Shown one piece after another: positions 56,617-63,427 of a stretch of 64,000 bases of DNA (positions are counted from its first letter, which is position 1; each line of letters opens with the position of its first letter). Source of the stretch: a virus; IMG/VR virus record IMGVR_UViG_3300018053_000002, positions 1 to 64,000 of that record, one strand, 5' to 3'. Both the position numbers and the translations under genes were made by a program. The notes beneath the pieces were generated by a model. The model made no database searches, was not told the origin of the DNA, and saw only the letters and a program-made list of their open reading frames with translations.

Positions 56617-57107
56617 AGGTCCTCAGCGTTGGCGATGGCGAGGAACGCCGGCTCGTCGAATCTCAGCATGAGTAGCTGGGCGATCATCGCATCCTCGGTG
56701 GGTAGGCGCTGGTTGGCACCCTGCCACATGTCCGGATGGGCGCACAGACGTTGCCGGCGGCCGTTCAGTCGCTCGATGTTCTGGGAGACGCCGTGCCGGA
56801 TCAGGTAGTGACCACCAGCCGACCCGATGACCCGGAACGACCTATCTCTGTTGTAGCGGCCCCGTTCGGTTGGACTGAGCAGGGATCGGAGGGTGGCCTG
56901 AGCCCGCTCTTCAGCCGCATTCTCGCGCGCACGCTGCTCTTCACGTTCCCGGTCCCGCTCAGCTCGTTGTACCTCGCGCTCTCGGGCTAGCTCAGCTCGT
57001 CGTTCCAAGGTGACGGTGTAGCTCGTGGTCAGTGGGGCGTAGTACATGGTGCCCAACGTGATCCAGGTCCCCGTCGTGCTCGCGGTCGTGGTCAGGTAGA
57101 CGGGCAC
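56613..57107 (-). CDS. Coiled-coil hypothetical protein
   Basis: A 164-residue protein, GTG start. A Thr/Tyr-rich start is followed by a long charged helix (AELAREREVQRAERDREREEQ) and a C-terminal domain with RSFRVIGSAGGHYLIRHG and RLCAHPDMW. Similar proteins with this C-terminal part occur in actinophages; function unknown. Confidence 0.65.
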   Translation of the reverse strand: MPVYLTTTASTTGTWITLGTMYYAPLTTSYTVTLERRAELAREREVQRAERDREREEQRARENAAEERAQATLRSLLSPTERGRYNRDRSFRVIGSAGGHYLIRHGVSQNIERLNGRRQRLCAHPDMWQGANQRLPTEDAMIAQLLMLRFDEPAFLAIANAEDL

Positions 57108-57108
57108 C

Positions 57109-57243
57109 TCAGGGACGCCAGCCTGACAACCAAGCAGTGATCAATACGCCGCCGAGACCCATGCAAAAGCTGAAGATGAAGACGGGGCGCCAGTAGGTCC
57201 ACCAGGTCTGGCGTACGTGTGACCGTATGGGCACCTCAGCCAC
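57109..57243 (-). CDS. Small membrane protein
   Basis: A 44-residue protein; the GTG start overlaps the end of the upstream gene (GTGGCTGA). One aromatic transmembrane segment (WRPVFIFSFCMGLGGVLITAW) is preceded by basic residues. Likely inner-membrane. Confidence 0.6.
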   Translation of the reverse strand: MAEVPIRSHVRQTWWTYWRPVFIFSFCMGLGGVLITAWLSGWRP

Positions 57244-57463
57244 CAGCCAACGGCGGGGTCAGCATGATGCGCTCGTGCTCGGGGTTGAACTCACGGATCA
57301 CCTCGCCACGGTTGCCGTCACGATCCAGGCGGTAGGCCAGGTAGCCCTTCTTCCTCATGGCGGTGAAGTGGGCTCGGGCGGGCTCGACCTCATCCGGGAG
57401 GGAGGCGTCCCAGTTCATCGTGGTGTCGCCGGACGGGTCGAGGGTGCTCATCTGGTGCGTCAT
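57236..57463 (-). CDS. Hypothetical protein, first gene of minus operon
   Basis: A 75-residue protein with GGAG eight bases before ATG. It has DPSGDTTMNWDASLPDE, then HFTAMRKKGYLAYRLDRDG and EFNPEHERIMLTPPL, a familiar actinophage pattern of unknown function resembling a small structural or ring protein. It is the first gene after the minus-strand promoter. Confidence 0.65.
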   Translation of the reverse strand: MTHQMSTLDPSGDTTMNWDASLPDEVEPARAHFTAMRKKGYLAYRLDRDGNRGEVIREFNPEHERIMLTPPLAGG

Positions 57464-57490
57464 TGGAATGGCTCCATTTCAGCGGTGGAA

Positions 57491-57535
57491 GGGAGGACGC
57501 GAGCGGTGTATGCCCCTAAGATCTCGCGTCCTCCC
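57491..57535 (-). terminator. 13-bp hairpin in minus leader
   Basis: A perfect 13-bp stem (GGGAGGACGCGAG, 57491-57503, with 57523-57535) and 19-base loop. It lies between the minus-strand promoter at 57592-57620 and the first minus gene, so it may act as an attenuator or control translation. No T run follows. Confidence 0.6.
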
Positions 57536-57591
57536 GGCATGAGCTAACGGGAGGCTCGATGGTCCTACCCACTACCCACGCCTTGTGGCCG

Positions 57592-57620
57592 ACGTTACGT
57601 TCAGCCTTTCGGGTCGTCAA
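57592..57620 (-). promoter_or_regulatory. Minus-strand promoter
   Basis: On the minus strand, TTGACG and TAACGT are separated by 17 bases, a good fit to the actinobacterial primary sigma factor consensus TTGACN-17-TANNNT. It points toward the operon 57463-54644. Confidence 0.7.
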
Positions 57621-57653
57621 GGCATCCGAGACAGTTGATCTGCGCCGGGTTCC

Positions 57654-57682
57654 TTGACTCGCTCTCTATCCGGCCTTAGCGT
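57654..57682 (+). promoter_or_regulatory. Plus-strand promoter
   Basis: TTGACT and TAGCGT with a 17-base spacer, also fitting TTGACN-17-TANNNT. It is divergent from the promoter at 57592-57620, with the -35 boxes about 33 bases apart. It would drive the plus-strand genes from 58169 after a long, structured leader. Confidence 0.7.
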
Positions 57683-57706
57683 GACCATGCCCCGCACACC
57701 GGGGGG

Positions 57707-57858
57707 ACTTTGGGGCTGGCTTGCGGGCGCGACGTCGGGCCAGCCCCAAAGTGTTGGGACATCCCACTAAAGGGTCGTACGGCTAGGGGTTCCAGGCCAG
57801 AGCTGCGACCCGCTCAGGGGCCGACCCCCGCCTCCACACACCAGGGTCGGCCCCTGAG
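57707..57858 (+). other. Two long hairpins in plus leader
   Basis: A perfect 14-bp hairpin (57707-57720 with 57739-57752, beginning ACTTTGGGGC) and a perfect 15-bp hairpin (57813-57827 with 57844-57858, beginning CTCAGGGGCC). The second is followed by TCTTGT, so it could end a short transcript. A 10-bp inverted repeat (57895-57904 with 57975-57984) follows. From 57859 to 58168 I see no gene with a good start. Confidence 0.65.
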
Positions 57859-58168
57859 TCTTGTCCCCGACAGTAGGGCTCCGGTGAGTACGACTGTTCG
57901 CAGCCAGCGTAAAGACCGGTAGTGCGATGGCTGTGGCACCGATAAGCGGGCCCCACGTGACCGAATAGCCTAGTGCTGCGAACAGCCCACACCGCTAACG
58001 TCGCCGGCCATGAGCGTGGCCCTTCTGCCCTGCAATGCACACAGCCCGACGGGGTCACGTTCGTGCTGGGAGGTGGACACTCCCACGGTATGCACGACCC
58101 CCGGGCCCACGAGCTGGCCAGGTGAAGGGTCCGGGGGAACGTGCTCGGAGGCGGTCGGAGGTAAGTTG

Positions 58169-58270
58169 ATGGGCTGGTCACTGCGTGTCTGGCTGACCGT
58201 GGGGGTCGTCACGGTTATCGTCGGCATGACTCTGATCGTGATCGGGGTGACGAGGGCGGCGATGCAATGA
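58169..58270 (+). CDS. Small membrane protein
   Basis: A 33-residue protein starting at ATG 58169, which follows CGGAGG. It is mainly one transmembrane segment (VWLTVGVVTVIVGMTLIVIGV). A longer frame from 58010 is open but lacks a ribosome site. Confidence 0.55.
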   Translation: MGWSLRVWLTVGVVTVIVGMTLIVIGVTRAAMQ

Positions 58271-58590
58271 ATCTGCTGTACTTCGGGCGCCGTTGGGATG
58301 CGCCGATGCTCGACGACGCGCTGCGGGTCCCCGTCCCGGTCGGCGAGCGTTGCCTCTCCTGCGAAGAGGTCGTCACGGCCAAGGACCGCGGGTTTGTCCG
58401 GTCGACCCTCAAGGCCAACGGCACGGGGCTACTGCAACCGCAGCACTTGGAGTGTGATCTCCGACTGGTGCTCGGGCATGTCTACGGGGTGTGCGGGTGC
58501 ACCGGGTACGGGACCACTCGGGTCGAGGCCCAGCTCGTGCTTATGCTCCTCAATCGGGACCGGTGCGAACAGGGGCGAGATCCTCTGTAA
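58267..58590 (+). CDS. Zinc-finger-like protein
   Basis: A 107-residue protein starting at an ATGA overlap. CLSCEEVVTAKDRGFVR and later HLECDLRLVLGHVYGVCGC give four to six Cys plus His in zinc-ribbon spacing, as seen in other actinophage proteins. Function unknown. Confidence 0.7.
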   Translation: MNLLYFGRRWDAPMLDDALRVPVPVGERCLSCEEVVTAKDRGFVRSTLKANGTGLLQPQHLECDLRLVLGHVYGVCGCTGYGTTRVEAQLVLMLLNRDRCEQGRDPL

Positions 58591-58642
58591 GCTCATTGAC
58601 GAACTATGACTGAAGGGTAAGACTGGCCGGGGAAGGGTCCAG

Positions 58643-58918
58643 ATGGTTATCCAGTGCATAGGCAAGTCAGATGCCATGGAGCTGATCCGCTCGTTGCGGG
58701 AGTGGGTCGACAAGGCCGACGCTGGGAGCGCCCAGCAAATGATTGATCTCAGGTGGCAATTGTCCCAAATCCACAACTGGCTGTCGGTGCTGCCGGAGCA
58801 CGTGACGTGTGAGCCGCCAGCGTTCTCCTTGCTCGCCAGTCCGGTGGAATACCTGCCCCGTCGGCGACCGCAGCCCACCACGTATGGCGGTCAGAACAAT
58901 GGCCGGGAGGCGACCTGA
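58643..58918 (+). CDS. Hypothetical protein
   Basis: A 91-residue protein with GGGGAAGGG before the ATG. The first 60 residues are helical (LIRSLREWVDKADAGSAQQM, then RWQLSQIHNWLSVLP) and the end is basic and disordered. No family recognised. Confidence 0.6.
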   Translation: MVIQCIGKSDAMELIRSLREWVDKADAGSAQQMIDLRWQLSQIHNWLSVLPEHVTCEPPAFSLLASPVEYLPRRRPQPTTYGGQNNGREAT

Positions 58919-59007
58919 TGTCTGTCGGCGCCAGGTTGTTTATGATGATCGTTGGTGGGCTCATGCTTGTCTGGGTCTGTGTCTGGGTCCTGCGTAACGG
59001 GAGATGA
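58918..59007 (+). CDS. Small membrane peptide
   Basis: A 29-residue peptide starting on the last base of the upstream TGA. Nearly all of it is one transmembrane segment (FMMIVGGLMLVWVCVWVL). Probably a micro-membrane protein of the accessory operon. Confidence 0.5.
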   Translation: MSVGARLFMMIVGGLMLVWVCVWVLRNGR

Positions 59008-59011
59008 TCTG

Positions 59012-59323
59012 ATGACCATTAGAGATGACCTAGCCGAATACCGGGCCGTCGCCGGCCGTACCCTGCATGAGCGGATCACGTTGGCGATCCATGGCACTGA
59101 CTGCTCCGACGGGGATCAATGCCAGGTGGAGGTCTCACCGAACGGTCGATATGGCCGATATGCCGGCGCGGCGCTCGGGGTGGTCCGGGGCGATGCCACC
59201 GACGCGCTCAAGCACCACCTGTTCGCGGCCTACCTTACCTACGTTCGAGGGGATCGCACACTGGCTCGGGAGCTGACCGAGCTGACGTTGACGACCATGG
59301 GCAACTGGTTCGAGGAGTCATGA
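59012..59323 (+). CDS. Hypothetical protein
   Basis: A 103-residue protein, ATG at 59012 after GGGAGATG. It looks mostly helical (DDLAEYRAVAGRTLHERITL, then RTLARELTELTLTTMGNW) with a short Gly/Cys-containing turn. No family recognised. Confidence 0.6.
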   Translation: MTIRDDLAEYRAVAGRTLHERITLAIHGTDCSDGDQCQVEVSPNGRYGRYAGAALGVVRGDATDALKHHLFAAYLTYVRGDRTLARELTELTLTTMGNWFEES

Positions 59324-59448
59324 GCGGGACCAACCTCGTGGGCCGCATCCATGTCCGTGTACGTGGGTTCTCCACGCAGAGGGAGAAGGGTGCTCGCTGG
59401 CACGCCCGTCGAAAAGCGAAGATCAAACGAAGGCGGCGGCGGTCATGA
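59320..59448 (+). CDS. Small basic protein
   Basis: A 42-residue protein with a highly basic end (RWHARRKAKIKRRRRRS), starting at an ATGA overlap. It could bind nucleic acid. Function unknown. Confidence 0.5.
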   Translation: MSGTNLVGRIHVRVRGFSTQREKGARWHARRKAKIKRRRRRS

Positions 59449-59885
59449 CCAACCCGGCGATGTACGAGGTGGCGAAGCGGGTCGTCGAGGCATGGCTTGA
59501 TCGGCAGGAGGAGATCGAAGACCTCGTCGATGCCCTCTGGCCTGTCGCCATAGCTGAGGGGCGTCGGCAAGCTGCGGAGGCGATCCGGACCGCGGGGCGT
59601 GAGGTGTATGAGGCCACCGGGCTGGAGACGTTCATGTGGCCGGAAGAGGCTGCCCTGATCGCTGAGGGGAGTCATGATGCCCCGGTGGTTGTGCAAGGGG
59701 TCAAGAACGAGCGCAGTTGGAATCGTTTGGCATTCGTCGTGTGGGACATCCCGCATGAATGCTTCAGAGCGGTTTGTTACATCTGCGACTGGCGTGGGAG
59801 CGATGCCGAGACCCACGCGGCGGCTGAACCCGAGCTGGCCGTACACGTGGCTACCACCGACCACCTGGAGCGGATGTCGCCATGA
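59445..59885 (+). CDS. Hypothetical protein with late CYIC
   Basis: A 146-residue protein starting at an ATGA overlap. An N-terminal helical half (EVAKRVVEAWLDRQEEIEDL) is followed by a zinc-like end: CFRAVCYICDW...H...H. This C-x2-C-plus-His ending occurs in many actinophage proteins. Function unknown. Confidence 0.65.
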   Translation: MTNPAMYEVAKRVVEAWLDRQEEIEDLVDALWPVAIAEGRRQAAEAIRTAGREVYEATGLETFMWPEEAALIAEGSHDAPVVVQGVKNERSWNRLAFVVWDIPHECFRAVCYICDWRGSDAETHAAAEPELAVHVATTDHLERMSP

Positions 59886-60055
59886 ACTGGCAAGTCGTCA
59901 TCCCGATCGTGTTGGCCCTTGTCAGTGTTGGGCTCGGCTGGAGTATTCGGGCGTATATCGAGCTGGGCAATGACCTTCGTGAGCTTGAGGTCCACGTCAA
60001 TCGGCTGGAGAAGATGCTCCGTGAGAGTCCCCTGATTGAGTCCAAGGAGGAGTAG
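59882..60055 (+). CDS. Membrane-anchored coiled-coil protein
   Basis: A 57-residue protein with an N-terminal transmembrane segment (VVIPIVLALVSVGLGWSI) and a helix with heptad features (LRELEVHVNRLEKMLRES). It could form a small membrane-associated oligomer. Overlaps both neighbours. Confidence 0.6.
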   Translation: MNWQVVIPIVLALVSVGLGWSIRAYIELGNDLRELEVHVNRLEKMLRESPLIESKEE

Positions 60056-60381
60056 TGACCTCGACCTTTGCCGGTGCATCGGCCAAGGAGATCCGGGCGG
60101 CCATCGACGACATTGCTCGGGCAATCAAGGCGATCCGGGGCCTGGACGAGATGCCGTCACGTGAGGTCGCGATGCGCCATATGATCCAGTTCCTCGACGG
60201 TCTCATGGACCAGCTCGTCGCAGCCGGCGTCTGTCCCGAGCGACCGGAGCTGCGTGGTGATCAGCAACTCGGGCTGTACCCCTGCCCGTTCTGTAGCTGC
60301 ATGGTCCTGGCGGGGGAGCCTCATAGCCCTCACGATCAAGGGTGCGCGCTGGGCCTGGACGGGTTCGGGATATGGCGGTAA
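60055..60381 (+). CDS. Hypothetical protein with zinc-like end
   Basis: A 108-residue protein, GTG start on the upstream TAG. A helical first part (EIRAAIDDIARAIKAIRGL) is followed by YPCPFCSCMVLAGEPHSPHDQGC, a Cys/His-rich site. Function unknown. Confidence 0.65.
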   Translation: MTSTFAGASAKEIRAAIDDIARAIKAIRGLDEMPSREVAMRHMIQFLDGLMDQLVAAGVCPERPELRGDQQLGLYPCPFCSCMVLAGEPHSPHDQGCALGLDGFGIWR

Positions 60382-60476
60382 GACTGAGCCTGATCCTCAT
60401 CCTCGCCACGCTCCTCTTCCTGGTGATCTGGCGATGGTTCGAGTGGTTGGCCCGCAAGGATAAGGACCCACGATGA
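60372..60476 (+). CDS. Small membrane peptide
   Basis: A 34-residue peptide that overlaps the end of the previous gene. One transmembrane segment (RLSLILILATLLFLVIWRW) and a charged end. Accessory-operon micro-protein. Confidence 0.5.
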   Translation: MAVRLSLILILATLLFLVIWRWFEWLARKDKDPR

Positions 60477-60549
60477 CGATGGGGTTCTCATGAGGGTGTA
60501 TGAGATCTTGTTAGCCTTGTTCCTGAGGTGAAATGAGAGGTGACGATCT

Positions 60550-60681
60550 ATGCTTACTGACCCTAAAGCTGTCGAAATTATCAGCAAAGCACGCCAGGTG
60601 GGCGTCGCCCAGCCCGCTCGTGTACTGATGCGTTGCAAGCCGAGCGCCACTGACACGCGCTTCCGGTGGAGGCGAGCCTGA
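60550..60681 (+). CDS. Small basic protein
   Basis: A 43-residue protein after GAGAGGTGACG. It has a helix (KAVEIISKARQVGVAQPARV) and a basic end. Function unknown. Confidence 0.5.
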   Translation: MLTDPKAVEIISKARQVGVAQPARVLMRCKPSATDTRFRWRRA

Positions 60682-60682
60682 C

Positions 60683-61072
60683 GTGACGTACCGGCTAATT
60701 GGTGAACAAGGGGTGACCATGCTGCCTGATCCTGAGGGTGAGTTCGCCTGGATCGATGAGTTGGCCAGTGGTCCCGAGGCCGTGGCCATCCGGACGCAGG
60801 TTGATGTCTTGCGCCGGTCTATGCGCTCGATGATGGATGAGATTGCTCGGCTACGTAATGAGCGGGACTATGCGCGGGAGCAGTATCAGGAGGCTGCCAA
60901 CGCGGCCGGAGACTATGCGGTGAAGCTCAAGGCTGCGGAAGAGGTCATCGCGCGGGCGCGGGAGATCCATGGACCGGTGATCGTGTTAGGTGGTGGCGTC
61001 GTCCCTTGCCGCGCCGGTTGTGGTGGGTGGCCTTGTAAAACCATCCGTGCTCTCGACGGGGAGCTGGCATGA
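60683..61072 (+). CDS. Coiled-coil protein with Cys end
   Basis: A 129-residue protein, GTG start (ATG at 60719 possible). The centre is a long coiled coil (VDVLRRSMRSMMDEIARLRNERDYAREQ...), and the end has VPCRAGCGGWPC. Function unknown. Confidence 0.6.
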   Translation: MTYRLIGEQGVTMLPDPEGEFAWIDELASGPEAVAIRTQVDVLRRSMRSMMDEIARLRNERDYAREQYQEAANAAGDYAVKLKAAEEVIARAREIHGPVIVLGGGVVPCRAGCGGWPCKTIRALDGELA

Positions 61073-61266
61073 CTAACATGCGACCACCGGAACGGGACCC
61101 GACCCGGAAGGTGATGCACTCGTCCTTCGCCATCCTGGCCATGGTCCTTGCGGTGGTTGTGGTGCTCATCATTATCTGTTGCTGCTTGTACCTCTTCTAC
61201 TTCAGCGCGGAGTACAACAAGCAGCAGGGGGGCTCTATCACCGATGTGATCGAGGTGGGGACGTGA
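61069..61266 (+). CDS. Single-pass membrane protein
   Basis: A 65-residue protein starting at an ATGA overlap. A strong transmembrane segment (ILAMVLAVVVVLIIICCCLY) follows a charged N-terminus. Function unknown. Confidence 0.6.
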   Translation: MTNMRPPERDPTRKVMHSSFAILAMVLAVVVVLIIICCCLYLFYFSAEYNKQQGGSITDVIEVGT

Positions 61267-61487
61267 CCAATACCTACGACCGACGGCTTGATCGATTGGT
61301 TGGTCATGACTACCCCGGTGTTCATACTCGTGGGTTCGTTCAGTACGAGCTGGACGAGTTGGAGCTGGGTGCCCGTGCGGCCATGGCGATCGACGATCCG
61401 GAGCAGGCGTGGTGGGAGGTCGTGGGCTATCCCGGTCTACGTGAGCTGGAAGCGTTGGAGGCGGCTGATGGGCCGGCGGCGCGGTAA
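61263..61487 (+). CDS. Hypothetical protein
   Basis: A 74-residue acidic protein, GTG start at 61263 overlapping the upstream TGA. RRLDRLVGHDYPGVHTRGF and ELDELELGARAAMAIDD look like a small helical fold. Function unknown. Confidence 0.6.
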   Translation: MTNTYDRRLDRLVGHDYPGVHTRGFVQYELDELELGARAAMAIDDPEQAWWEVVGYPGLRELEALEAADGPAAR

Positions 61488-61527
61488 GCCTGGTCGAGGG
61501 CGTACCAAAGGAAGTTCGCGACATTGA
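61468..61527 (+). CDS. Short basic frame, possible N-terminus of HicA-like gene
   Basis: A 19-residue frame (MGRRRGKPGRGRTKGSSRH) whose basic sequence resembles the N-terminus of some actinophage HicA-like proteins. It would join the next feature only with a +1 shift near 61512-61516 (ACCAAAGGAAG). Confidence 0.35.
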   Translation: MGRRRGKPGRGRTKGSSRH

Positions 61528-61696
61528 GCGGGCAGTGATCCAGGCTGGTGGCACGGTGGAGCGCACGGGTAATGGTCACCTGAAGATCACGGGACCAGCC
61601 GGCGTCGCCATAGTTGCGTCGGAGCCAGGGTCTAATTCGATGCGCACGACACTGCGAACGATCAAGTTCTATGCTGGCCTGGATCTGGAGCTGTGA
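61490..61696 (+). pseudogene. HicA-like reading frame without normal start
   Basis: The frame encodes a fold of the HicA/dsRBD-like type: VPKEVRDIERAVIQAGG, GNGHLKITGPAGVAIVASEP, MRTTLRTIKFYAGLD, including the catalytic-type GHLK. The frame opens at 61469 but has no ATG, GTG or TTG before the conserved region (CTG at 61490 is the nearest). A non-standard start, a frameshift from 61468, or decay are possible. HicA proteins are mRNA-cutting toxins or related RNA binders; no HicB partner is seen next to it. Confidence 0.55.
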
Positions 61697-61717
61697 GGAT
61701 GAGAGAATGCGGGTGTG

Positions 61718-61936
61718 ATGAAGACCTGCGGGGCACCCGTCATTTACCCACCCGACTTGGAGATCGTTCATCCGTGTTCACGCCCGGCTGGCCACGCACA
61801 TCCTCGTATCCACTGGTGCAATGCACAGATCGACGCTTGGGCGGCCAGCCTGCCCCGACTGGTGGACATGTCAGAGGAGAGGCGGGCCAGGCTTTCATTG
61901 CTGTTCGCGCCAGCTCGTCCGAAGAAACGTATGTGA
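61718..61936 (+). CDS. Hypothetical Cys/His protein
   Basis: A 72-residue protein; ATG at 61718 (GTG at 61715 also possible). MKTCGAPVIYPPDLEIVHPCSRPAGHAHPRIHWC is a Cys/His-rich start common in actinophage proteins. The end is basic (RPKKRM). Probably zinc-binding. Confidence 0.6.
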   Translation: MKTCGAPVIYPPDLEIVHPCSRPAGHAHPRIHWCNAQIDAWAASLPRLVDMSEERRARLSLLFAPARPKKRM

Positions 61937-62048
61937 TCAATCTTACATCTAGTTTAGCTTCTATCTTCCCAGGTCAAGCCCTTGATCTCGTGTACCGATA
62001 CCCGAAGTTCGGCAAGACGAGGTTCGGAATTTAGTACATCGGTGGTAC

Positions 62049-62076
62049 GTTACCCCTAGTGAAGGGGTGAGGCCCG
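62049..62076 (+). promoter_or_regulatory. Possible -10 element and leader hairpin
   Basis: A TACGTT -10-like box near 62048 is followed by a CCCC-(7)-GGGG hairpin just before the next gene; the -35 match (TTCGGA, 17 bases earlier) is poor. The 61937-62076 gap otherwise shows no gene. Weak call. Confidence 0.3.
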
Positions 62077-62316
62077 ATGAGTACAGCCAAGGACTATGGC
62101 TACCAGGGTCACCAGGGAGTGGCCGAGGTCGAGGCGGAATCAGTCGCCTACATCGTCTCGGCTGCGCTCGGGCTTGACCGGAGCGACTATTCCACCGACT
62201 ATCTGGTGGGGTGGGCGAGCGGCGACATCGAGGTTGTCCGGAACACGGCGGCCAAGGTGACGACGGTAGCCCGAGAGATCCTCGACGCGCTCGGCGTCAA
62301 GGGCGAGGAAAACTGA
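62077..62316 (+). CDS. ArdC/zincin-associated C-terminal fragment-like protein
   Basis: A 79-residue protein. EVEAESVAYIVSAALGLDRSDYSTDYLVGW is the signature of the region that follows the zincin active site in ArdC-type antirestriction and polyvalent proteins, but the HExxH part is missing. It is a stand-alone remnant or a small protein that uses only this helical part. Function unknown. Confidence 0.6.
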   Translation: MSTAKDYGYQGHQGVAEVEAESVAYIVSAALGLDRSDYSTDYLVGWASGDIEVVRNTAAKVTTVAREILDALGVKGEEN

Positions 62317-62323
62317 CATGGAC

Positions 62324-62353
62324 GGGACCGTACTCAGTGATGGGTACGGTCCC
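62324..62353 (+). terminator. 10-bp hairpin
   Basis: A perfect 10-bp stem (GGGACCGTAC and its complement) with a 10-base loop, right after the previous gene. No T run follows. It may modulate read-through or separate two transcripts. Confidence 0.55.
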
Positions 62354-62375
62354 GTTCGCAATGGAGGGTGAGGAC

Positions 62376-63140
62376 ATGAGTGATCGTGTGAGGGTGCCCA
62401 GTCTTCCCGAATGTGACATCCACAAATACGAGCTGAACACGACAGGGGTCACAGCTCACTACGACGGCAAGACTGTGAAGGGCCCGTGGGCCTATATGTG
62501 TGAGGGGTGCTTCACGTCTCATGGCATCGGGCTCGGGACGGGCAGAGGACAACGACTGTACGTGGAGGGTGAGGACATGAACGACAAGACCGTGCGGGTG
62601 CTGATCGTGTACCCGGACCTACCGGCCGAGACTAAGGACATCACGGCCAAGCTGAAGACGTTCCAAGAGATCGTCGGTGGCTACATCGAGGGCGTCTCTC
62701 CGGTACGTGGGACAGTGCGTTGGCACGCCTACTGCAATGAGGAAGGCAAGCTCCAGGGGCTACCGATCAACCGGATTGCCACCAACATCGCGGTCGCGGC
62801 CGGCTGGACAACGACCGATCTCCTGGTGGGTCCCGTGGTGTTCCTCGGTGACGTGGAGAGTGACGACGAGGAGGACGAGGGCGGCGAGGCCGACGTGCCA
62901 CAAGAGCTGGTCGACCTGCTCGACGTCGAGCACGTGCAGTATCGGGTCGAAATCCTGGCAACCAACGAGATCAACTGGGCCACTAACCAGCGCCGATTCG
63001 ACACTATCGCGGAGGCCGAGACGCACGCCCGTGACCTCTACTCGCGATGGATGCTGGTGGAGAAGGCCAGTGTGGTCCCCGAGTCCACGCCATATCGTCA
63101 GCCCTATGTGGCCGGTGAGCGCGAGGAGGTCAAGCTGTGA
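62376..63140 (+). CDS. Fused zinc-like/DUF3846-like protein
   Basis: A 254-residue protein; ATG at 62376 after GGAGGGTGAGG. Residues 1-67 form one typical small actinophage protein (PSLPECDIHKYE...YDGKTVKGPWAYMCEGC...GTGRGQRL). From ~68 (ATG at 62577), VRVLIVYPDLPAETKDITAKLKTFQEIVGGYIEGV and CNEEGKLQGLPINRIA match DUF3846-like proteins, and a charged C-terminal part follows. The second ATG has its own copy of GGAGGGTGAGGACATGA, so this looks like a fusion of two genes. Confidence 0.7.
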   Translation: MSDRVRVPSLPECDIHKYELNTTGVTAHYDGKTVKGPWAYMCEGCFTSHGIGLGTGRGQRLYVEGEDMNDKTVRVLIVYPDLPAETKDITAKLKTFQEIVGGYIEGVSPVRGTVRWHAYCNEEGKLQGLPINRIATNIAVAAGWTTTDLLVGPVVFLGDVESDDEEDEGGEADVPQELVDLLDVEHVQYRVEILATNEINWATNQRRFDTIAEAETHARDLYSRWMLVEKASVVPESTPYRQPYVAGEREEVKL

Positions 63141-63427
63141 GTGACGTCTGGTCAGAGGAGACGCTGCGAGTTGAGGCTGAATCGGATGGGCTCGACACGC
63201 ACGACCTGGAGCTGTTCAGCCGGTGGCTGTCGCGTGGCGATGGCGTCGCGGTCTACGAGAACCATGACCTGGGGCACCCCGAAGTGGGGCACCGGCAGTG
63301 GATGTCCTACGGGGGCACCGCCGCACAACTGGAGGTCGACACGCCACCAACCACGCTCCCGGACATCGGGGGCCGGATCCACTGGCGGTACCAACTGATC
63401 GCCACATGCCGACGTGAGGTGAAGTGA
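63137..63427 (+). CDS. Hypothetical protein
   Basis: A 96-residue protein, GTG start overlapping the upstream TGA. ELFSRWLSRGDGVAVYENHDLGHPEVGHRQWMSYG is a familiar actinophage pattern of unknown function. Overlaps the next gene by TGATG. Confidence 0.65.
   Translation: MSDVWSEETLRVEAESDGLDTHDLELFSRWLSRGDGVAVYENHDLGHPEVGHRQWMSYGGTAAQLEVDTPPTTLPDIGGRIHWRYQLIATCRREVK

Noticed and set aside
58010-58168. Longer start for the membrane protein at 58169
   Set aside because: The extra 53 residues are Cys/Pro/Thr-rich without a ribosome site; the ATG at 58169 follows CGGAGG.
61949-61972. Third operator-like copy (CTAGTTTAGCTTCTAT)
   Set aside because: It resembles operator 1 with its -10 box, but the palindrome is lost and it would point against the surrounding plus-strand genes.
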